From NCBI GenBank assembly GCA_030429495.1, contig JAUIFH010000011.1, positions 1-64,000 of the forward strand: 64,000 nucleotides of DNA, given 5' to 3'. The translations under genes and the position numbers were made by a program. The notes below the pieces were generated by a model, which ran no database searches, was not told the DNA's origin, and saw only the letters and a program-made list of their open reading frames with translations. The stretch is from Alphaproteobacteria bacterium (GTDB lineage: Bacteria; Pseudomonadota; Alphaproteobacteria; Rhodobacterales; Rhodobacteraceae). Below are positions 36,144-46,604 of the stretch, piece by piece (position 1 is the stretch's first letter; the number at the start of each line of letters is the position of its first letter).

Positions 36144-36827
36144 ATGTCAGACAAACGCCAGGCTCACGCAGCCTCGGAATTCTCGGCCGCCGAGATCGGC
36201 GCCCTAGCCCATCTCTACCGGGCCGAGGTCTACCGCAGCACGATCTGGCGGACGCGCCTTGATACAACCACGAACTGGGCGGTGGTTACGCTCGGTGTGG
36301 CGCTCTCGATCACGTTCTCGGCGCCGAATGCCTCGCCCGTGCCGCTGCTGCTCGTTGGCATCCTGATCATGCTGTTCCTCGCGCTGGAGGCACGTCGCTA
36401 CCGTTACTTCAACGTTTTTCGTGCGCGGTCGCGCTGGCTGGAGCGCTTCTTCTACACACCGATGCTGCGCGACGGCGATCTGCACACCGAGGATGACTGG
36501 CAGACAGTGCTGGCCGAGGACTACTTCACACCGCGCTACCACGTCTCCTTCCCGGTGGCCGTGGCCCGCCGGGTGCGTCACAACTACCTGTGGATACTGC
36601 TGATCCAGTCGGTCGCCTATATTGGCAAGCTGGTCGTTCACCCGTTTCCTGTCTCGTCGCTGGACAACTTCATCCACCGCGCGCGGATCGGTCCCCTCAT
36701 ACCGGGGGAAGTCGTGCTGGGGCTTGGGGGGGCTTACATCCTGGCCTGGGTCGCGCTTGCCGTCTGGGTCGGCCGGAGAGACGCAATGCTTGCAAACCGG
36801 CGCGGAGGGTTGCCAACGATGGGCTGA
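36144..36827 (+). CDS. DUF2270 membrane protein
   Basis: The 227-residue protein matches DUF2270: an N-terminal cytoplasmic part (LAHLYRAEVYRSTIWRTRLD), two central membrane helices, the EARRYRYFNVFRARSRWLE loop, and further helices near the C-terminus. AGGGAGG precedes the ATG at 36144. Function is unknown. It is 85 bases after the ASST-like gene on the same strand, and convergent with ccoP. Confidence 0.85.
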   Translation: MSDKRQAHAASEFSAAEIGALAHLYRAEVYRSTIWRTRLDTTTNWAVVTLGVALSITFSAPNASPVPLLLVGILIMLFLALEARRYRYFNVFRARSRWLERFFYTPMLRDGDLHTEDDWQTVLAEDYFTPRYHVSFPVAVARRVRHNYLWILLIQSVAYIGKLVVHPFPVSSLDNFIHRARIGPLIPGEVVLGLGGAYILAWVALAVWVGRRDAMLANRRGGLPTMG

Positions 36828-36841
36828 AAAGAGAAAGGCAC

Positions 36842-36915
36842 CGGCACCCCCAGGAAACGCGCGAACAGGACGGGGTGCCGATGCTCTCTACCCGGGGGGC
36901 GGATACCGCCCCCCG
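36842..36915. other. Two hairpins between convergent DUF2270 and ccoP genes
   Basis: CGGCACCCC (36842-36850) pairs with GGGGTGCCG (36872-36880), and CGGGGGGCGG (36893-36902) pairs perfectly with CCGCCCCCCG (36906-36915). The second lies 14 bases after the ccoP stop and the first 15 bases after the DUF2270 stop. Lack of T-runs leaves their strength uncertain; they are probable terminators of the two converging messages. Confidence 0.5.
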
Positions 36916-36928
36916 AATTCGTTTGCGG

Positions 36929-37798
36929 TTACTCGCCGCCGCCGCGTCCGTGTACCCAAGCGGCAACCGCGCGGATGTCGGCTTCGCTCAGGCGGCCCTG
37001 CCACGAGGGCATGACGCCGAAGCGGGCGTTGGTGACGGTCTCGGTCAATGCCGCATGATCCCCGCCGTAGAGCCAGATCGGGTCGGTCAGGTTCGGCGCG
37101 CCCTGATAGCGGTCGCCGGTGCCATCCTCAGCGTGGCAGGCCGCGCAGTTGTCGGCGAAGACCACGGCACCTTCGGTCGCGAGCGCCGCGTCATGCTCCT
37201 GCCCCGAAATCTGGAGCACATAGTTCACGACCTGGTCGATCTGCTCCGGCTCCAACAGCTCGTCGGCGCCGAAACGCGGCATTTCGGAATAGCGCGCGTC
37301 GTCATCCTCGGTGTTGCGGATGCCGTGGCTGATCGTGGTGTGGATGTCCTCGATCGTGCCACCCCAGAGCCAGTCGTTGTCCAGCAGGTTCGGGTAGCCG
37401 ACCGCGCCGGCCGCGCCCGAGCCGTGGCACTGCGCGCACCACGTGCGGAAAATCGCCCCACCCGCGTTCTGGGTGTAGTTCACCAGTTCCGGGTCATCCC
37501 CGATCGCCGCGAGGTCGGCCGCGACCAGTTTCGCCTCGACCGGCGCGTTGGCGTCCTCGAAACGCTTGATCTCGGCCGCGACGTCGGAGCGCATCGTATT
37601 ACCGAAGATGCCCTGCGTCGCCGCATTGACAAGCGGCCAGGCCGGGTAGGCGATCGTGTAGAGAACGCCCCAGAAGATCGTGAGGTAGAACGTCCAGAGC
37701 CACCAACGCGGAAGCGGGTTGTTGTATTCCTCGATGCCGTCCCAGGAGTGACCCGTGGTTTCCGGTTCCACACGCTGCTTGATCGGTTTCTTGCTCAT
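36929..37798 (-). CDS. ccoP: cbb3-type cytochrome c oxidase subunit III (dihaem cytochrome c)
   Basis: The 289-residue subunit has one membrane helix near residue 45 and two haem c sites, CAQCH (121-125) and CAACH (218-222), each with a distal methionine. It takes electrons from soluble or membrane cytochrome c and passes them to ccoO/ccoN. Its start overlaps the ccoQ stop by 4 bases. Confidence 0.96.
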   Translation of the reverse strand: MSKKPIKQRVEPETTGHSWDGIEEYNNPLPRWWLWTFYLTIFWGVLYTIAYPAWPLVNAATQGIFGNTMRSDVAAEIKRFEDANAPVEAKLVAADLAAIGDDPELVNYTQNAGGAIFRTWCAQCHGSGAAGAVGYPNLLDNDWLWGGTIEDIHTTISHGIRNTEDDDARYSEMPRFGADELLEPEQIDQVVNYVLQISGQEHDAALATEGAVVFADNCAACHAEDGTGDRYQGAPNLTDPIWLYGGDHAALTETVTNARFGVMPSWQGRLSEADIRAVAAWVHGRGGGE

Positions 37799-37980
37799 TT
37801 GCAGGCCTCCTCCGCCGGGGCGGGTCTGTCTTCATGCCGGAAGGGGATGTTCGAGATGTCTTCGTGAACGCGCCGCGATCCGGGCCGGAAGGCCCAAAGG
37901 ACGACGCCGAGGAACAGCAGGAACAGTGCCAGCAGCGCCCAGCTGTCGGCAAACTCCCTCAGTAGCGAATAGAAATCCAT
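37795..37980 (-). CDS. ccoQ: cbb3 oxidase small subunit CcoQ
   Basis: The 61-residue protein has one membrane helix ([17 protein letters not shown]) and a short charged tail ending in PAEEACK, as in CcoQ/FixQ. It stabilises the complex. It lies between ccoO and ccoP, overlapping ccoP by 4 bases. Confidence 0.92.
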   Translation of the reverse strand: MDFYSLLREFADSWALLALFLLFLGVVLWAFRPGSRRVHEDISNIPFRHEDRPAPAEEACK

Positions 37981-37992
37981 GACGCGGCCTCC

Positions 37993-38718
37993 TCAGCGTG
38001 CCGGGTCAGGCTGGAAGGTCGTGAAATCGACCATCGTGCCCAACACCTGCAGATAGGCGACAAGCGCGTCCATCTCGGTGATGCCCGGCTGGCCGTCGAA
38101 GTTCGACACGACCGCGCCAGGATAGCGTTCCACCAGCCCGTCGGTATCGGCGTCGGGATCTGCCTGCGCGGCGAAGTCTGCCTTGGCAAGTTCGATCATC
38201 TCCGACGTGTACGGCACGCCGACCATCGCATCCGTCTCAAGCCGGATTTCGATGTGCTCCGGCTCGATCAGCCGGTTGGACAGGAAGCCGTATTTCGGCA
38301 TCACCGATTCCGGCACCACCGATTGCGGATCGGTCAGGTGGTCGACATGCCACTCGTCCGAGTAGCGGCCTCCCACGCGGGCAAGGTCAGGCCCCGTCCG
38401 CTTCGAGCCCCACTGGAACGGGTGGTCGTACATCGACTCCGCCGCCAGGCTGTAGTGGCCGTAGCGCTCCACCTCGTCGCGCATCGGGCGGATCATCTGG
38501 CTGTGGCAGACGTAGCAGCCTTCGCGGATGTAGATGTCGCGGCCCGTCAGTTCCAGCGGCGTGTAGGGACGTACCCCTTCCACCTTCTCGATCGTGTTCT
38601 CGAGGTAGAAGAGTGGCGCGATCTCGACGATGCCGCCGATCGTGACCACAGCGAAGGCACCGATCAGAAGGGCCGTCGCGTTCGTCTCAAGGAACTTGTG
38701 CTTGTCAAGAATACCCAT
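37993..38718 (-). CDS. ccoO: cbb3-type cytochrome c oxidase subunit II (monohaem)
   Basis: The 241-residue subunit has an N-terminal anchor (residues about 15-35) and one haem c motif, CYVCH (68-72), with the ligand region [10 protein letters not shown]. The ATG at 38718 gives the usual [11 protein letters not shown] start; the longer frame runs into ccoN and was rejected. Confidence 0.96.
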   Translation of the reverse strand: MGILDKHKFLETNATALLIGAFAVVTIGGIVEIAPLFYLENTIEKVEGVRPYTPLELTGRDIYIREGCYVCHSQMIRPMRDEVERYGHYSLAAESMYDHPFQWGSKRTGPDLARVGGRYSDEWHVDHLTDPQSVVPESVMPKYGFLSNRLIEPEHIEIRLETDAMVGVPYTSEMIELAKADFAAQADPDADTDGLVERYPGAVVSNFDGQPGITEMDALVAYLQVLGTMVDFTTFQPDPAR

Positions 38719-38731
38719 GATCCGGGCCCCC

Positions 38732-40333
<1,602 letters not shown>

Positions 40334-40429
40334 GTCAGCGTTCCCTCGTCATGCCTTCTCCGCCCGATTCGTGAGCGTCCGGGCGGTCTTTGACTGGTCG
40401 GGTTTTGGACGTGAGGGGGGACAGACGCA

Positions 40430-40443
40430 TTGATCTGGGTCAA
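40430..40443. promoter_or_regulatory. FnrL box upstream of ccoN
   Basis: TTGATCTGGGTCAA sits 97 bases from the ccoN start. Class II spacing toward ccoN puts its start site near 40395, giving a leader of about 60 bases. The 14-mer is the same as that of the hemN box. Confidence 0.85.
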
Positions 40444-40461
40444 ATGCGCGCAGGCGCGGAG

Positions 40462-40475
40462 TTGATCCTTGTCAA
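40462..40475. promoter_or_regulatory. Second Fnr-type box, facing the universal stress gene
   Basis: TTGATCCTTGTCAA keeps both TTGAT and the complementary GTCAA arm. Class II spacing to the right gives a start near 40510, about 30 bases before the usp ATG. With the box 32 bases away it suggests each operon has its own site. Confidence 0.7.
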
Positions 40476-40539
40476 AGCGGGCGGCAGCACCACGCGGATA
40501 CCGTCATGTTGCACCCCAAGGCGCGAAGGAGATGCGACG

Positions 40540-41379
40540 ATGGCCTACAAATCGATACTCACGATCACAACCGACCCGGACGGCGCAGCCGCGCAGATCG
40601 ACGCCGCCGTGGCGCTTGCCCGCCGCGAGGACGCACATCTCGACGTTCTCTGCATTGGCGTGGACCAGACCCAGACCGGATACTACTACGCCGGCGCTAC
40701 CGCGATCCTGACGCAGGAAGCGTATAACCAGGCGAAGGAGGAAGCCGCCGCCGCCGAAGCCGCGGTGCGCAAGCGCCTTGCCGCCGAGGATATCCGCTGG
40801 GCAGTCGACACCGCGGTCGGCCAGATCGGCGCCCTGTCCCGGCCGGTCGCGCTGCAGGCGCGCTTTTCCGATCTGGTCGTCCTGTCCAAGCCCTACGGCG
40901 CTCAGGGCGGCGCGGCGGCCGAGGCAATCGTCGAAGCAGCACTTTTCGAGGGTCGCGCACCGGTCCTTGTCCTGCCGGAAGGTTATTCCGGGGCCGACTA
41001 TGGCCAGCGCATCGCACTCGCCTGGAACCAGAGCGACGAGGCGCTGATCGCAACCCGCGCGGCACTGCCGATCCTGAAATCGGCCGCGGCCGTGGACATC
41101 ACCATCATCGACCCGCCGGCGCATGGCCCGGAGCGGTCCGATCCGGGCGGAATGCTCTCGCAGCTCCTGTCGCGCCATGGCGTTCATGCCGAGGTTTCCG
41201 TTCTTGCCAAGACCCTGCCCCGGACATCGGAAATCCTGTCCCGCCATGTCCGCGACATCAATGCCGACATGGTCGTGATGGGCGCCTACAGCCATTCCCG
41301 CTTCCGCGAGGCGATCCTCGGCGGAACCACGCGGAACATGCTCGAACATACCGAGGTGCCCGTCTTCATGGCGCATTGA
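40540..41379 (+). CDS. Two-domain universal stress protein
   Basis: The 279-residue protein has two Usp domains. The C-terminal one has the ATP-binding-type pattern MGAYSHSRFREAILGGTTRNML. AAGGAG precedes the ATG at 40540. It is divergent from ccoNOQP, with the Fnr-type boxes between, so it is probably induced under low oxygen. Relatives in this setting are linked to anaerobic or stationary survival. Confidence 0.9.
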   Translation: MAYKSILTITTDPDGAAAQIDAAVALARREDAHLDVLCIGVDQTQTGYYYAGATAILTQEAYNQAKEEAAAAEAAVRKRLAAEDIRWAVDTAVGQIGALSRPVALQARFSDLVVLSKPYGAQGGAAAEAIVEAALFEGRAPVLVLPEGYSGADYGQRIALAWNQSDEALIATRAALPILKSAAAVDITIIDPPAHGPERSDPGGMLSQLLSRHGVHAEVSVLAKTLPRTSEILSRHVRDINADMVVMGAYSHSRFREAILGGTTRNMLEHTEVPVFMAH

Positions 41380-41447
41380 AGGGGCGACCTTTTCAGGACC
41401 GGAGAGCAATCATCCCATACCGGCAAGCGCCTGACCCGTTCTCCGGC

Positions 41448-43010
41448 TCAGATCACCTCGACAGCGCCGGCATAGGCCGCGACGATGTGTTCGTCGGCGT
41501 GGGCCGCCAGCGCCGCGATCTCGCGCAGCGCGTCCTCGCCCAGAACACCCTCTTCCGGCGCCGACGCGATGGCGGCAAGCGCCGCGTCGCGCGCCTCGTC
41601 GAAGGCGGCGCGCCGGCCCGATTTCTCGTAGTCGTCGCGCCCCTGGCGCAGGAACACCTGAGGCGAAAGCTGGTCGCGGCAGGTGGCAATCGTGTGGGCG
41701 CTGTCAAGGAAATGCCCGCCGGTCCGGATGCGCATCATCTCGTCCCAGTTCAGATCCTCTTCGGCCAGTGACGGCTTCCGGACGAAGCGCCGCATCATCG
41801 CGCCGATCTCATTGTCCAGCACCGCCTGAACCGGGCTGAAAACCGTGGCGCATTCCAGCTGGCCGACGCCGCCGAGGATATCGGCCCCCGCCAGCGCGAC
41901 GGTCTGCCCGATCAGGGCACGCTCGGCCATCGACTGGTGATCCGCATCCGGCGTGTCGGAGCCCGACCCGTAGGTATGCGCCAGCATCCCGAAGCCCCGC
42001 TTCATCAGCTGGATCGACATGTTCGCCGCCTGAAGGCTTTCCACGCAGGATTGCAGTGCCGAGCCGGTCCGCATGTCGAGCGTGAACATCAGCGGCGTCG
42101 CGATGACCGGCGTTCCGGGCGCAAGGATATGTGCCATCACAGTCATGCCGACGATTTCGGCCGCCGCCATGATCGCCATCGACGGCACCGAGAGCGGCGC
42201 GGTCCCCCCGGACGAGGGCAGCGAACAGGCATGAAGCGGCACACCGTATTTGCCTGCCTCGATGATGACCTGCGTGTCCATGAACTTGAATTCCAAGGGC
42301 GTGAACGAACAGGTGATCGCACTGGTGATCGGGTTGGCGCGCAGTTCCGCCTCGCCGCCGGCCGCGATGGCAGCGATCTTCATCAGGTATTCGATGTTCT
42401 GCCACTGGTAGGGCTGCATCCAGACATGCTTGTGGGTCCGCGCGATGAGGCGGCCGAAGCTGTGGATGTCGGCGGTCTTCTCCGGCACGCCGTGAACGAA
42501 GGGATGGGCGATGAAGCCCACCTGGTCGAGCGTGTTGGCGACCGCCGCGATCTCGCTGACCGCCGTCAGGTCCATGTTGCGATAGCTCGCGTCGCGCGGG
42601 TTCACATAGCCATGCGCGCCGGTGCCCGTGCGCATGACGAAGCCGCCGTCCGGGCGCGGCAGGTCGAGGTCAAGCGCCCGCTTCTTTCCGGCCAGCCGCA
42701 CCGATTTCGGCGTCGCGGAAAGTGCTTCAAGCGTCAGTTCGCGCGGCAGGCGCAGGCGATCGGCATCCCGGCCGGGTTTCGCGCCCGCCTTCAGAAAGGA
42801 TGCGCGTGCCTCGGGGTGCAGCACGACAACACCGTAGTCGGCCAACAGGTCGATGACCTTGCCGCGCAGCATGCCGATATCGGCATCGCTGAGAAATCCG
42901 AACAGGGCGCGTTCATGGTGTTGTGCCTCCTGCCGGAAAGCGCTGGCAGTGTCAGAATGGCGCTGCGGGCGGTCGCGGCGTGTGGCGCGGGATGTGGAGC
43001 GGCGTTCCAT
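41448..43010 (-). CDS. MttB-superfamily (trimethylamine methyltransferase-like) protein, no pyrrolysine
   Basis: The 520-residue protein matches the MttB/COG5598 fold along its length, including the N-terminal LLADYGVVVLHPEARASFLKAG region and SLPSSGGTAPLSVPSM. The frame is read through without an in-frame amber codon, so it is a non-pyrrolysine member, and those tested in other species demethylate quaternary amines such as glycine betaine to a corrinoid protein. No corrinoid protein or activase is in the window. A strong AGGAGGT precedes the ATG at 43010. It lies in the FnrL neighbourhood, same strand as fnrL. Confidence 0.82.
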   Translation of the reverse strand: MERRSTSRATRRDRPQRHSDTASAFRQEAQHHERALFGFLSDADIGMLRGKVIDLLADYGVVVLHPEARASFLKAGAKPGRDADRLRLPRELTLEALSATPKSVRLAGKKRALDLDLPRPDGGFVMRTGTGAHGYVNPRDASYRNMDLTAVSEIAAVANTLDQVGFIAHPFVHGVPEKTADIHSFGRLIARTHKHVWMQPYQWQNIEYLMKIAAIAAGGEAELRANPITSAITCSFTPLEFKFMDTQVIIEAGKYGVPLHACSLPSSGGTAPLSVPSMAIMAAAEIVGMTVMAHILAPGTPVIATPLMFTLDMRTGSALQSCVESLQAANMSIQLMKRGFGMLAHTYGSGSDTPDADHQSMAERALIGQTVALAGADILGGVGQLECATVFSPVQAVLDNEIGAMMRRFVRKPSLAEEDLNWDEMMRIRTGGHFLDSAHTIATCRDQLSPQVFLRQGRDDYEKSGRRAAFDEARDAALAAIASAPEEGVLGEDALREIAALAAHADEHIVAAYAGAVEVI

Positions 43011-43145
43011 ATGTACCTCCTGGGTCAGAGAGATAGATACGGCACACACCGATTATGCTGACTGCCTGCCGACTTCAGCACCGCCGAAAATATCAAAGGC
43101 CGTGCCCTGCGGCAAAGAAAATCCGACGACCGCGCGGCAGGCTTT

Positions 43146-43898
43146 CTATCCGACGATCCCGCCATCCGAATCGTCGCCTGCCTCTTCCACCAGGCGGTCG
43201 AAATCCGGAATGACGACATGGCGCTTGCCCTCAAGCTCGATCACACCGTCGCGTTTGAGCGCCGATATCTGCCGGCTCACCGTTTCCAGCGTCAGGCCCA
43301 GATAGTCCGCCATCGCTTCCCGCGTCAGCGGCAGATCGACGACGATCTTTCCTTGCGGAGCCTTCATCTTCAGGCCGGCATCCCGACGGGCGACGATCGC
43401 CAGCAGGCTCGCGATCTTCTCGCGCGCGGTCTTGCGGCCCAGAAGCAGCATCCATTCCCGCGCCACGTCCAGTTCGTCCAGCGTCATCTCAAGCAGGCGT
43501 TGCCCGATATGCGGTGTCTTCACCATCAGCTCTTCGAACGGCTTCTTGCGGAAGCAGCACATCAGCAGGTCGGTGGTCGCGACGACGTTGTAGGGTGCCG
43601 TGTCGCGCCCCGGCCGACCGACGAAATCAGACGGGAACAGCAGCCCCACCGTCTGGGTCCGCCCGTCCTCCATCACCTGGCTCAGTGTCGCGACCCCGGT
43701 AACGACGGACGCCACGAAATCCATCCGGTCTCCCGACCAGATCAGCGTCTGCCCGGCCTCGAAGCTGCGGTAGAACTTGATCTGGTCAAGCGACGCGAGT
43801 TCGTCGGCCTCGCAGCGCGCGCAGACGGCCTTGTGGCGAATCGGGCAATTCCCGCAGCTCGGCGCCGAAAGTGGAACGTCGTGAAGGGTCATCTGCAT
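43146..43898 (-). CDS. fnrL: Fnr-type oxygen-sensing transcriptional regulator FnrL
   Basis: The 250-residue protein senses oxygen through a [4Fe-4S] cluster. Likely ligands are Cys15, 18 and 26 or 29 in CGNCPIRHKAVCARC, with a central Cys114/115 (LLMCCF). The C-terminal Crp-type helix-turn-helix reads YLGLTLETVSRQISALKRDG, with the E-x-x-S-R that recognises TTGAT. It would activate ccoGHIS, ccoNOQP, usp and hemN. The start at 43898 (or 43892) is 3 bases from an FnrL box, so autorepression is plausible. Confidence 0.95.
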   Translation of the reverse strand: MQMTLHDVPLSAPSCGNCPIRHKAVCARCEADELASLDQIKFYRSFEAGQTLIWSGDRMDFVASVVTGVATLSQVMEDGRTQTVGLLFPSDFVGRPGRDTAPYNVVATTDLLMCCFRKKPFEELMVKTPHIGQRLLEMTLDELDVAREWMLLLGRKTAREKIASLLAIVARRDAGLKMKAPQGKIVVDLPLTREAMADYLGLTLETVSRQISALKRDGVIELEGKRHVVIPDFDRLVEEAGDDSDGGIVG

Positions 43899-43900
43899 CT

Positions 43901-43914
43901 TTGATCTGGGTCAA
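43901..43914. promoter_or_regulatory. FnrL box between fnrL and hemN
   Basis: TTGATCTGGGTCAA lies 3 bases before the fnrL start and 35 bases before the hemN ATG. Class II spacing to the right puts the hemN transcript start at about 43949, next to that ATG. To the left the site would cover the fnrL leader. Confidence 0.88.
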
Positions 43915-43949
43915 TGTAAGGGCCTGCACCCGTGCATAACGCTAGGCTC

Positions 43950-45305
43950 ATGGCAACTGAATCGCAACTCTCGCGGCTCGGACTCTTTGACGCGCGCGTG
44001 CCGCGTTATACGAGCTACCCGACGGCGCCGCATTTCAATTCGAACACGGGCGAGGAAGATTTCCGTCGCTGGATCGAGGCTATTGATCCGGGCGCCCGGA
44101 TTTCGCTTTACCTGCATGTCCCGTTCTGCCGCCGCCTGTGCTGGTTCTGCGCCTGCCGCACGCAGGGGACGACGTCGGACGAACCCGTCCGCGCCTATGT
44201 GGAAACGCTGAAGGCAGAACTGGCCCTGCTGAAGGCACATCTGCCATCGGGTGTCACCCTGTCGCGCCTGCACTGGGGCGGCGGCACACCGACCCTCCTG
44301 TCGCCCGCCGCGATGAGCGACCTCGCCGGCGCGGTGTTCGACGTCGTGCCGATGGGCGACGATGCGGAGTTCTCGGTCGAGATCGACCCGAATGAAATCG
44401 ACGCGGGCCGTCTTGACGCGCTGGCTGCGGCGGGAATGAACCGTGCCTCGATCGGGGTGCAGGATTTCGATCCGCAGATCCAGAAGACGATCGGCCGGGA
44501 TCAGAGCTTCGAGATTACGAAGATCGCAGTGGATATGATCCGCGAACGCGGCATCCGCTCGCTCAATGCCGATATCCTGTTCGGGTTGCCGGGCCAATCG
44601 ACGGCCCGGATCGCGGCATCGGTCCAGAAGCTCCTGTCGCTCGGCCCGGACCGGGTTGCCCTCTACGGCTACGCCCATGTTCCGTGGATGGCCCGTCGGC
44701 AGGTGATGATCCCGTCCGACACGCTGCCCCGCCCCGAGGAACGGCTCCAGCTCTTTGAAACGGCGCGCGAGCTTTTCGTGGCGGACGGCTATGCCGAGAT
44801 CGGGATCGACCACTTTGCCCTGCCCGGCGACGGGCTTGCGGTAGCCGCGCGCGAAGGCCGGCTGCGGCGGAACTTCCAGGGCTATACGGACGACACGGCA
44901 CCGGTTCTGGTCGGGCTCGGCGCATCGTCTATCTCGCGTTTCCCGCAAGGATATGCGCAGAACGCCCCCGCGACGTCGGCCTATGCCCGCGCCATCCGCG
45001 AGGGCCGCTTCGCGACCGCCCGTGGCCACGAGTTCAGTGGAGAGGATCGCCTGCGCGCGCGGATGATCGAGGCGTTGATGTGCGATTTCCGCATCGACTC
45101 TGCCGAGTTGCAGCGCGATTTCGGTGTGGCCGCGACGCGGATCAGAGCACTGTTCGACATCGCGATGCGTGAGTTCGGCGACATGCTGGAAGTCGCGGAC
45201 GGTGACCTCGTCATTCCCGAACGCGCCCGCCCGCTTACCCGCATGATCGCCCGGGCCTTCGACGCCTACGACCTTTCGAAGGCCGGACACAGCCCCGCCG
45301 TCTAA
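43950..45305 (+). CDS. hemN: Oxygen-independent coproporphyrinogen III oxidase (radical SAM)
   Basis: The 451-residue enzyme makes protoporphyrinogen without oxygen. The radical SAM cluster motif is CRRLCWFC at about residue 63, preceded by LYLHVPF, and LHWGGGTPTLLS follows. The YTSYPTAPHF start is typical of bacterial HemN. The ATG at 43950 is favoured; a GTG at 43932 is possible. No good ribosome site precedes either, consistent with a leaderless message. It partners with hemF. Confidence 0.95.
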   Translation: MATESQLSRLGLFDARVPRYTSYPTAPHFNSNTGEEDFRRWIEAIDPGARISLYLHVPFCRRLCWFCACRTQGTTSDEPVRAYVETLKAELALLKAHLPSGVTLSRLHWGGGTPTLLSPAAMSDLAGAVFDVVPMGDDAEFSVEIDPNEIDAGRLDALAAAGMNRASIGVQDFDPQIQKTIGRDQSFEITKIAVDMIRERGIRSLNADILFGLPGQSTARIAASVQKLLSLGPDRVALYGYAHVPWMARRQVMIPSDTLPRPEERLQLFETARELFVADGYAEIGIDHFALPGDGLAVAAREGRLRRNFQGYTDDTAPVLVGLGASSISRFPQGYAQNAPATSAYARAIREGRFATARGHEFSGEDRLRARMIEALMCDFRIDSAELQRDFGVAATRIRALFDIAMREFGDMLEVADGDLVIPERARPLTRMIARAFDAYDLSKAGHSPAV

Positions 45306-45334
45306 GGCGTCTCGGGTATCAACCCAAGCAGCAC

Positions 45335-45365
45335 GTATCCGAACCGGGAAGACCCGGGTTCCGAT
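45335..45365. terminator. Weak hairpin between hemN and the glycosyltransferase gene
   Basis: GAACC-GGG and CCC-GGGTTC pair with one bulged base, in the gap between two converging genes. It has no T-run and may be a shared weak terminator. Confidence 0.3.
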
Positions 45366-45386
45366 GCGTCCGCTCTTCGGACCGGT

Positions 45387-46604
45387 TCAGGTGGAAGCGC
45401 GCCCTTCGACAAAGTCGATCAGCCGCGGCAGGCAGCGGCGCTTGAGATCGTATTCCGCTACGATCGTTTCGCGCGCGGCCGCGCGCAGCGGGGCGCCCGC
45501 GCCCGGATCGGCCAGCGCCGCGATCAAGGCCCGCGACCATCCCGCGACATCGAAGAAATCTACCAGCCGGCCATTCTCGCCGTCGCGGATCAGTTCCTCG
45601 ACCGGCGCCGTCTTCGATCCGATGACAAGCGCACCCGCGCTCATGGCTTCCAGCATCGACCACGACAGGACGAAGGGGTAGGTCAGATAGGCATGGACCC
45701 GCGTCACCTGCATCAGCGCGAGGAACTGGTCGTAAGGCACCCGCCCGAGGAAATGGACACGGGACGCGTCGATCCGGTTGCCGACCTCGTCGAGCAATTC
45801 CTGCTTCCACGTCCGGTCCTTCCCCGGTGCGGTGCCGTAACTGCTGCCATCCCCGCCGACGATCACGACCTGAGCATCGGGACGGGCGGCCATCACTTCG
45901 GGCAGCGCGCGCATGAAGATGTGGTAGCCGCGATAGGGTTCGAGATTGCGGTTCACGAAGCTCAGCACCGCATCGCCCGGCGCGAGGACACGGCCACCCG
46001 GCAGCGTCAGGCGCGCAGCAGGGTCGGGGCGCACCTTGTCGGTGTCGATCCCGTCATGGATCACGCTGATCTTTCGCCGCAGGTCCCCGGGGAAAGTCGA
46101 CGCCTGCCACTCCGTCGGCGCAAGCGCGGCATCCGCCTCGGAGATCGCCTGAAGCAGATGGGCGCGGCGCGCAACAACGGAAACGCGCGACGAGAACTCA
46201 TCGCGCGGGAATTCCGGGTCAAAACCGGTATCGGCCCCGCTTGAGCGGTAATAGAACTCCGCGTAGGTCAGGTGCCGCGCATCCGGCCAGATTTCCCGCA
46301 GGAATAGCGTCTCGCCCCAGCCGCCATGGCCGAAGACGATGTCGGGCACATAACCCTTTTCGGCGCGAAGCTGCTCTGCCGCCCGCGCCACGACGACACC
46401 GCGACCGGCCATTTCCGCATAGGTGCGGGCAACGCCCGTCCCCTTGCTTTCCGGTGGGGTCCGGTATCGCGCGACGGGTACCGGCGAGGGGCGCCGGTTG
46501 TTCTCCGTCGTCAGGCCCAGCACGTGATGGCCGCGCGCGACCAGGGCCGGCGCCAGATGCAGGAACTGGCCCGGAAAGTTCTGATGGACGAAAAGGATCT
46601 TCAT
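45387..46604 (-). CDS. Glycosyltransferase (GT4-like)
   Basis: The 405-residue protein has two Rossmann-like halves. The N-terminal half starts MKILFVHQNFPGQFLHLAPAL, as in GT4 enzymes; the C-terminal half has NRNLEPYRGYHIFM and the SMLEAMSAGALVIGSKTAPVEE nucleotide-sugar motif. Sugar donor and acceptor are unknown; cell-surface glycan or exopolysaccharide synthesis is typical. Its start overlaps the transporter ATPase stop by 4 bases, an unusual coupling. Confidence 0.85.
   Translation of the reverse strand: MKILFVHQNFPGQFLHLAPALVARGHHVLGLTTENNRRPSPVPVARYRTPPESKGTGVARTYAEMAGRGVVVARAAEQLRAEKGYVPDIVFGHGGWGETLFLREIWPDARHLTYAEFYYRSSGADTGFDPEFPRDEFSSRVSVVARRAHLLQAISEADAALAPTEWQASTFPGDLRRKISVIHDGIDTDKVRPDPAARLTLPGGRVLAPGDAVLSFVNRNLEPYRGYHIFMRALPEVMAARPDAQVVIVGGDGSSYGTAPGKDRTWKQELLDEVGNRIDASRVHFLGRVPYDQFLALMQVTRVHAYLTYPFVLSWSMLEAMSAGALVIGSKTAPVEELIRDGENGRLVDFFDVAGWSRALIAALADPGAGAPLRAAARETIVAEYDLKRRCLPRLIDFVEGRAST

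Noticed and set aside
43911-45290. 459-codon frame antisense to hemN
   Set aside because: HemN is unmistakable and codon pattern favours the plus strand.
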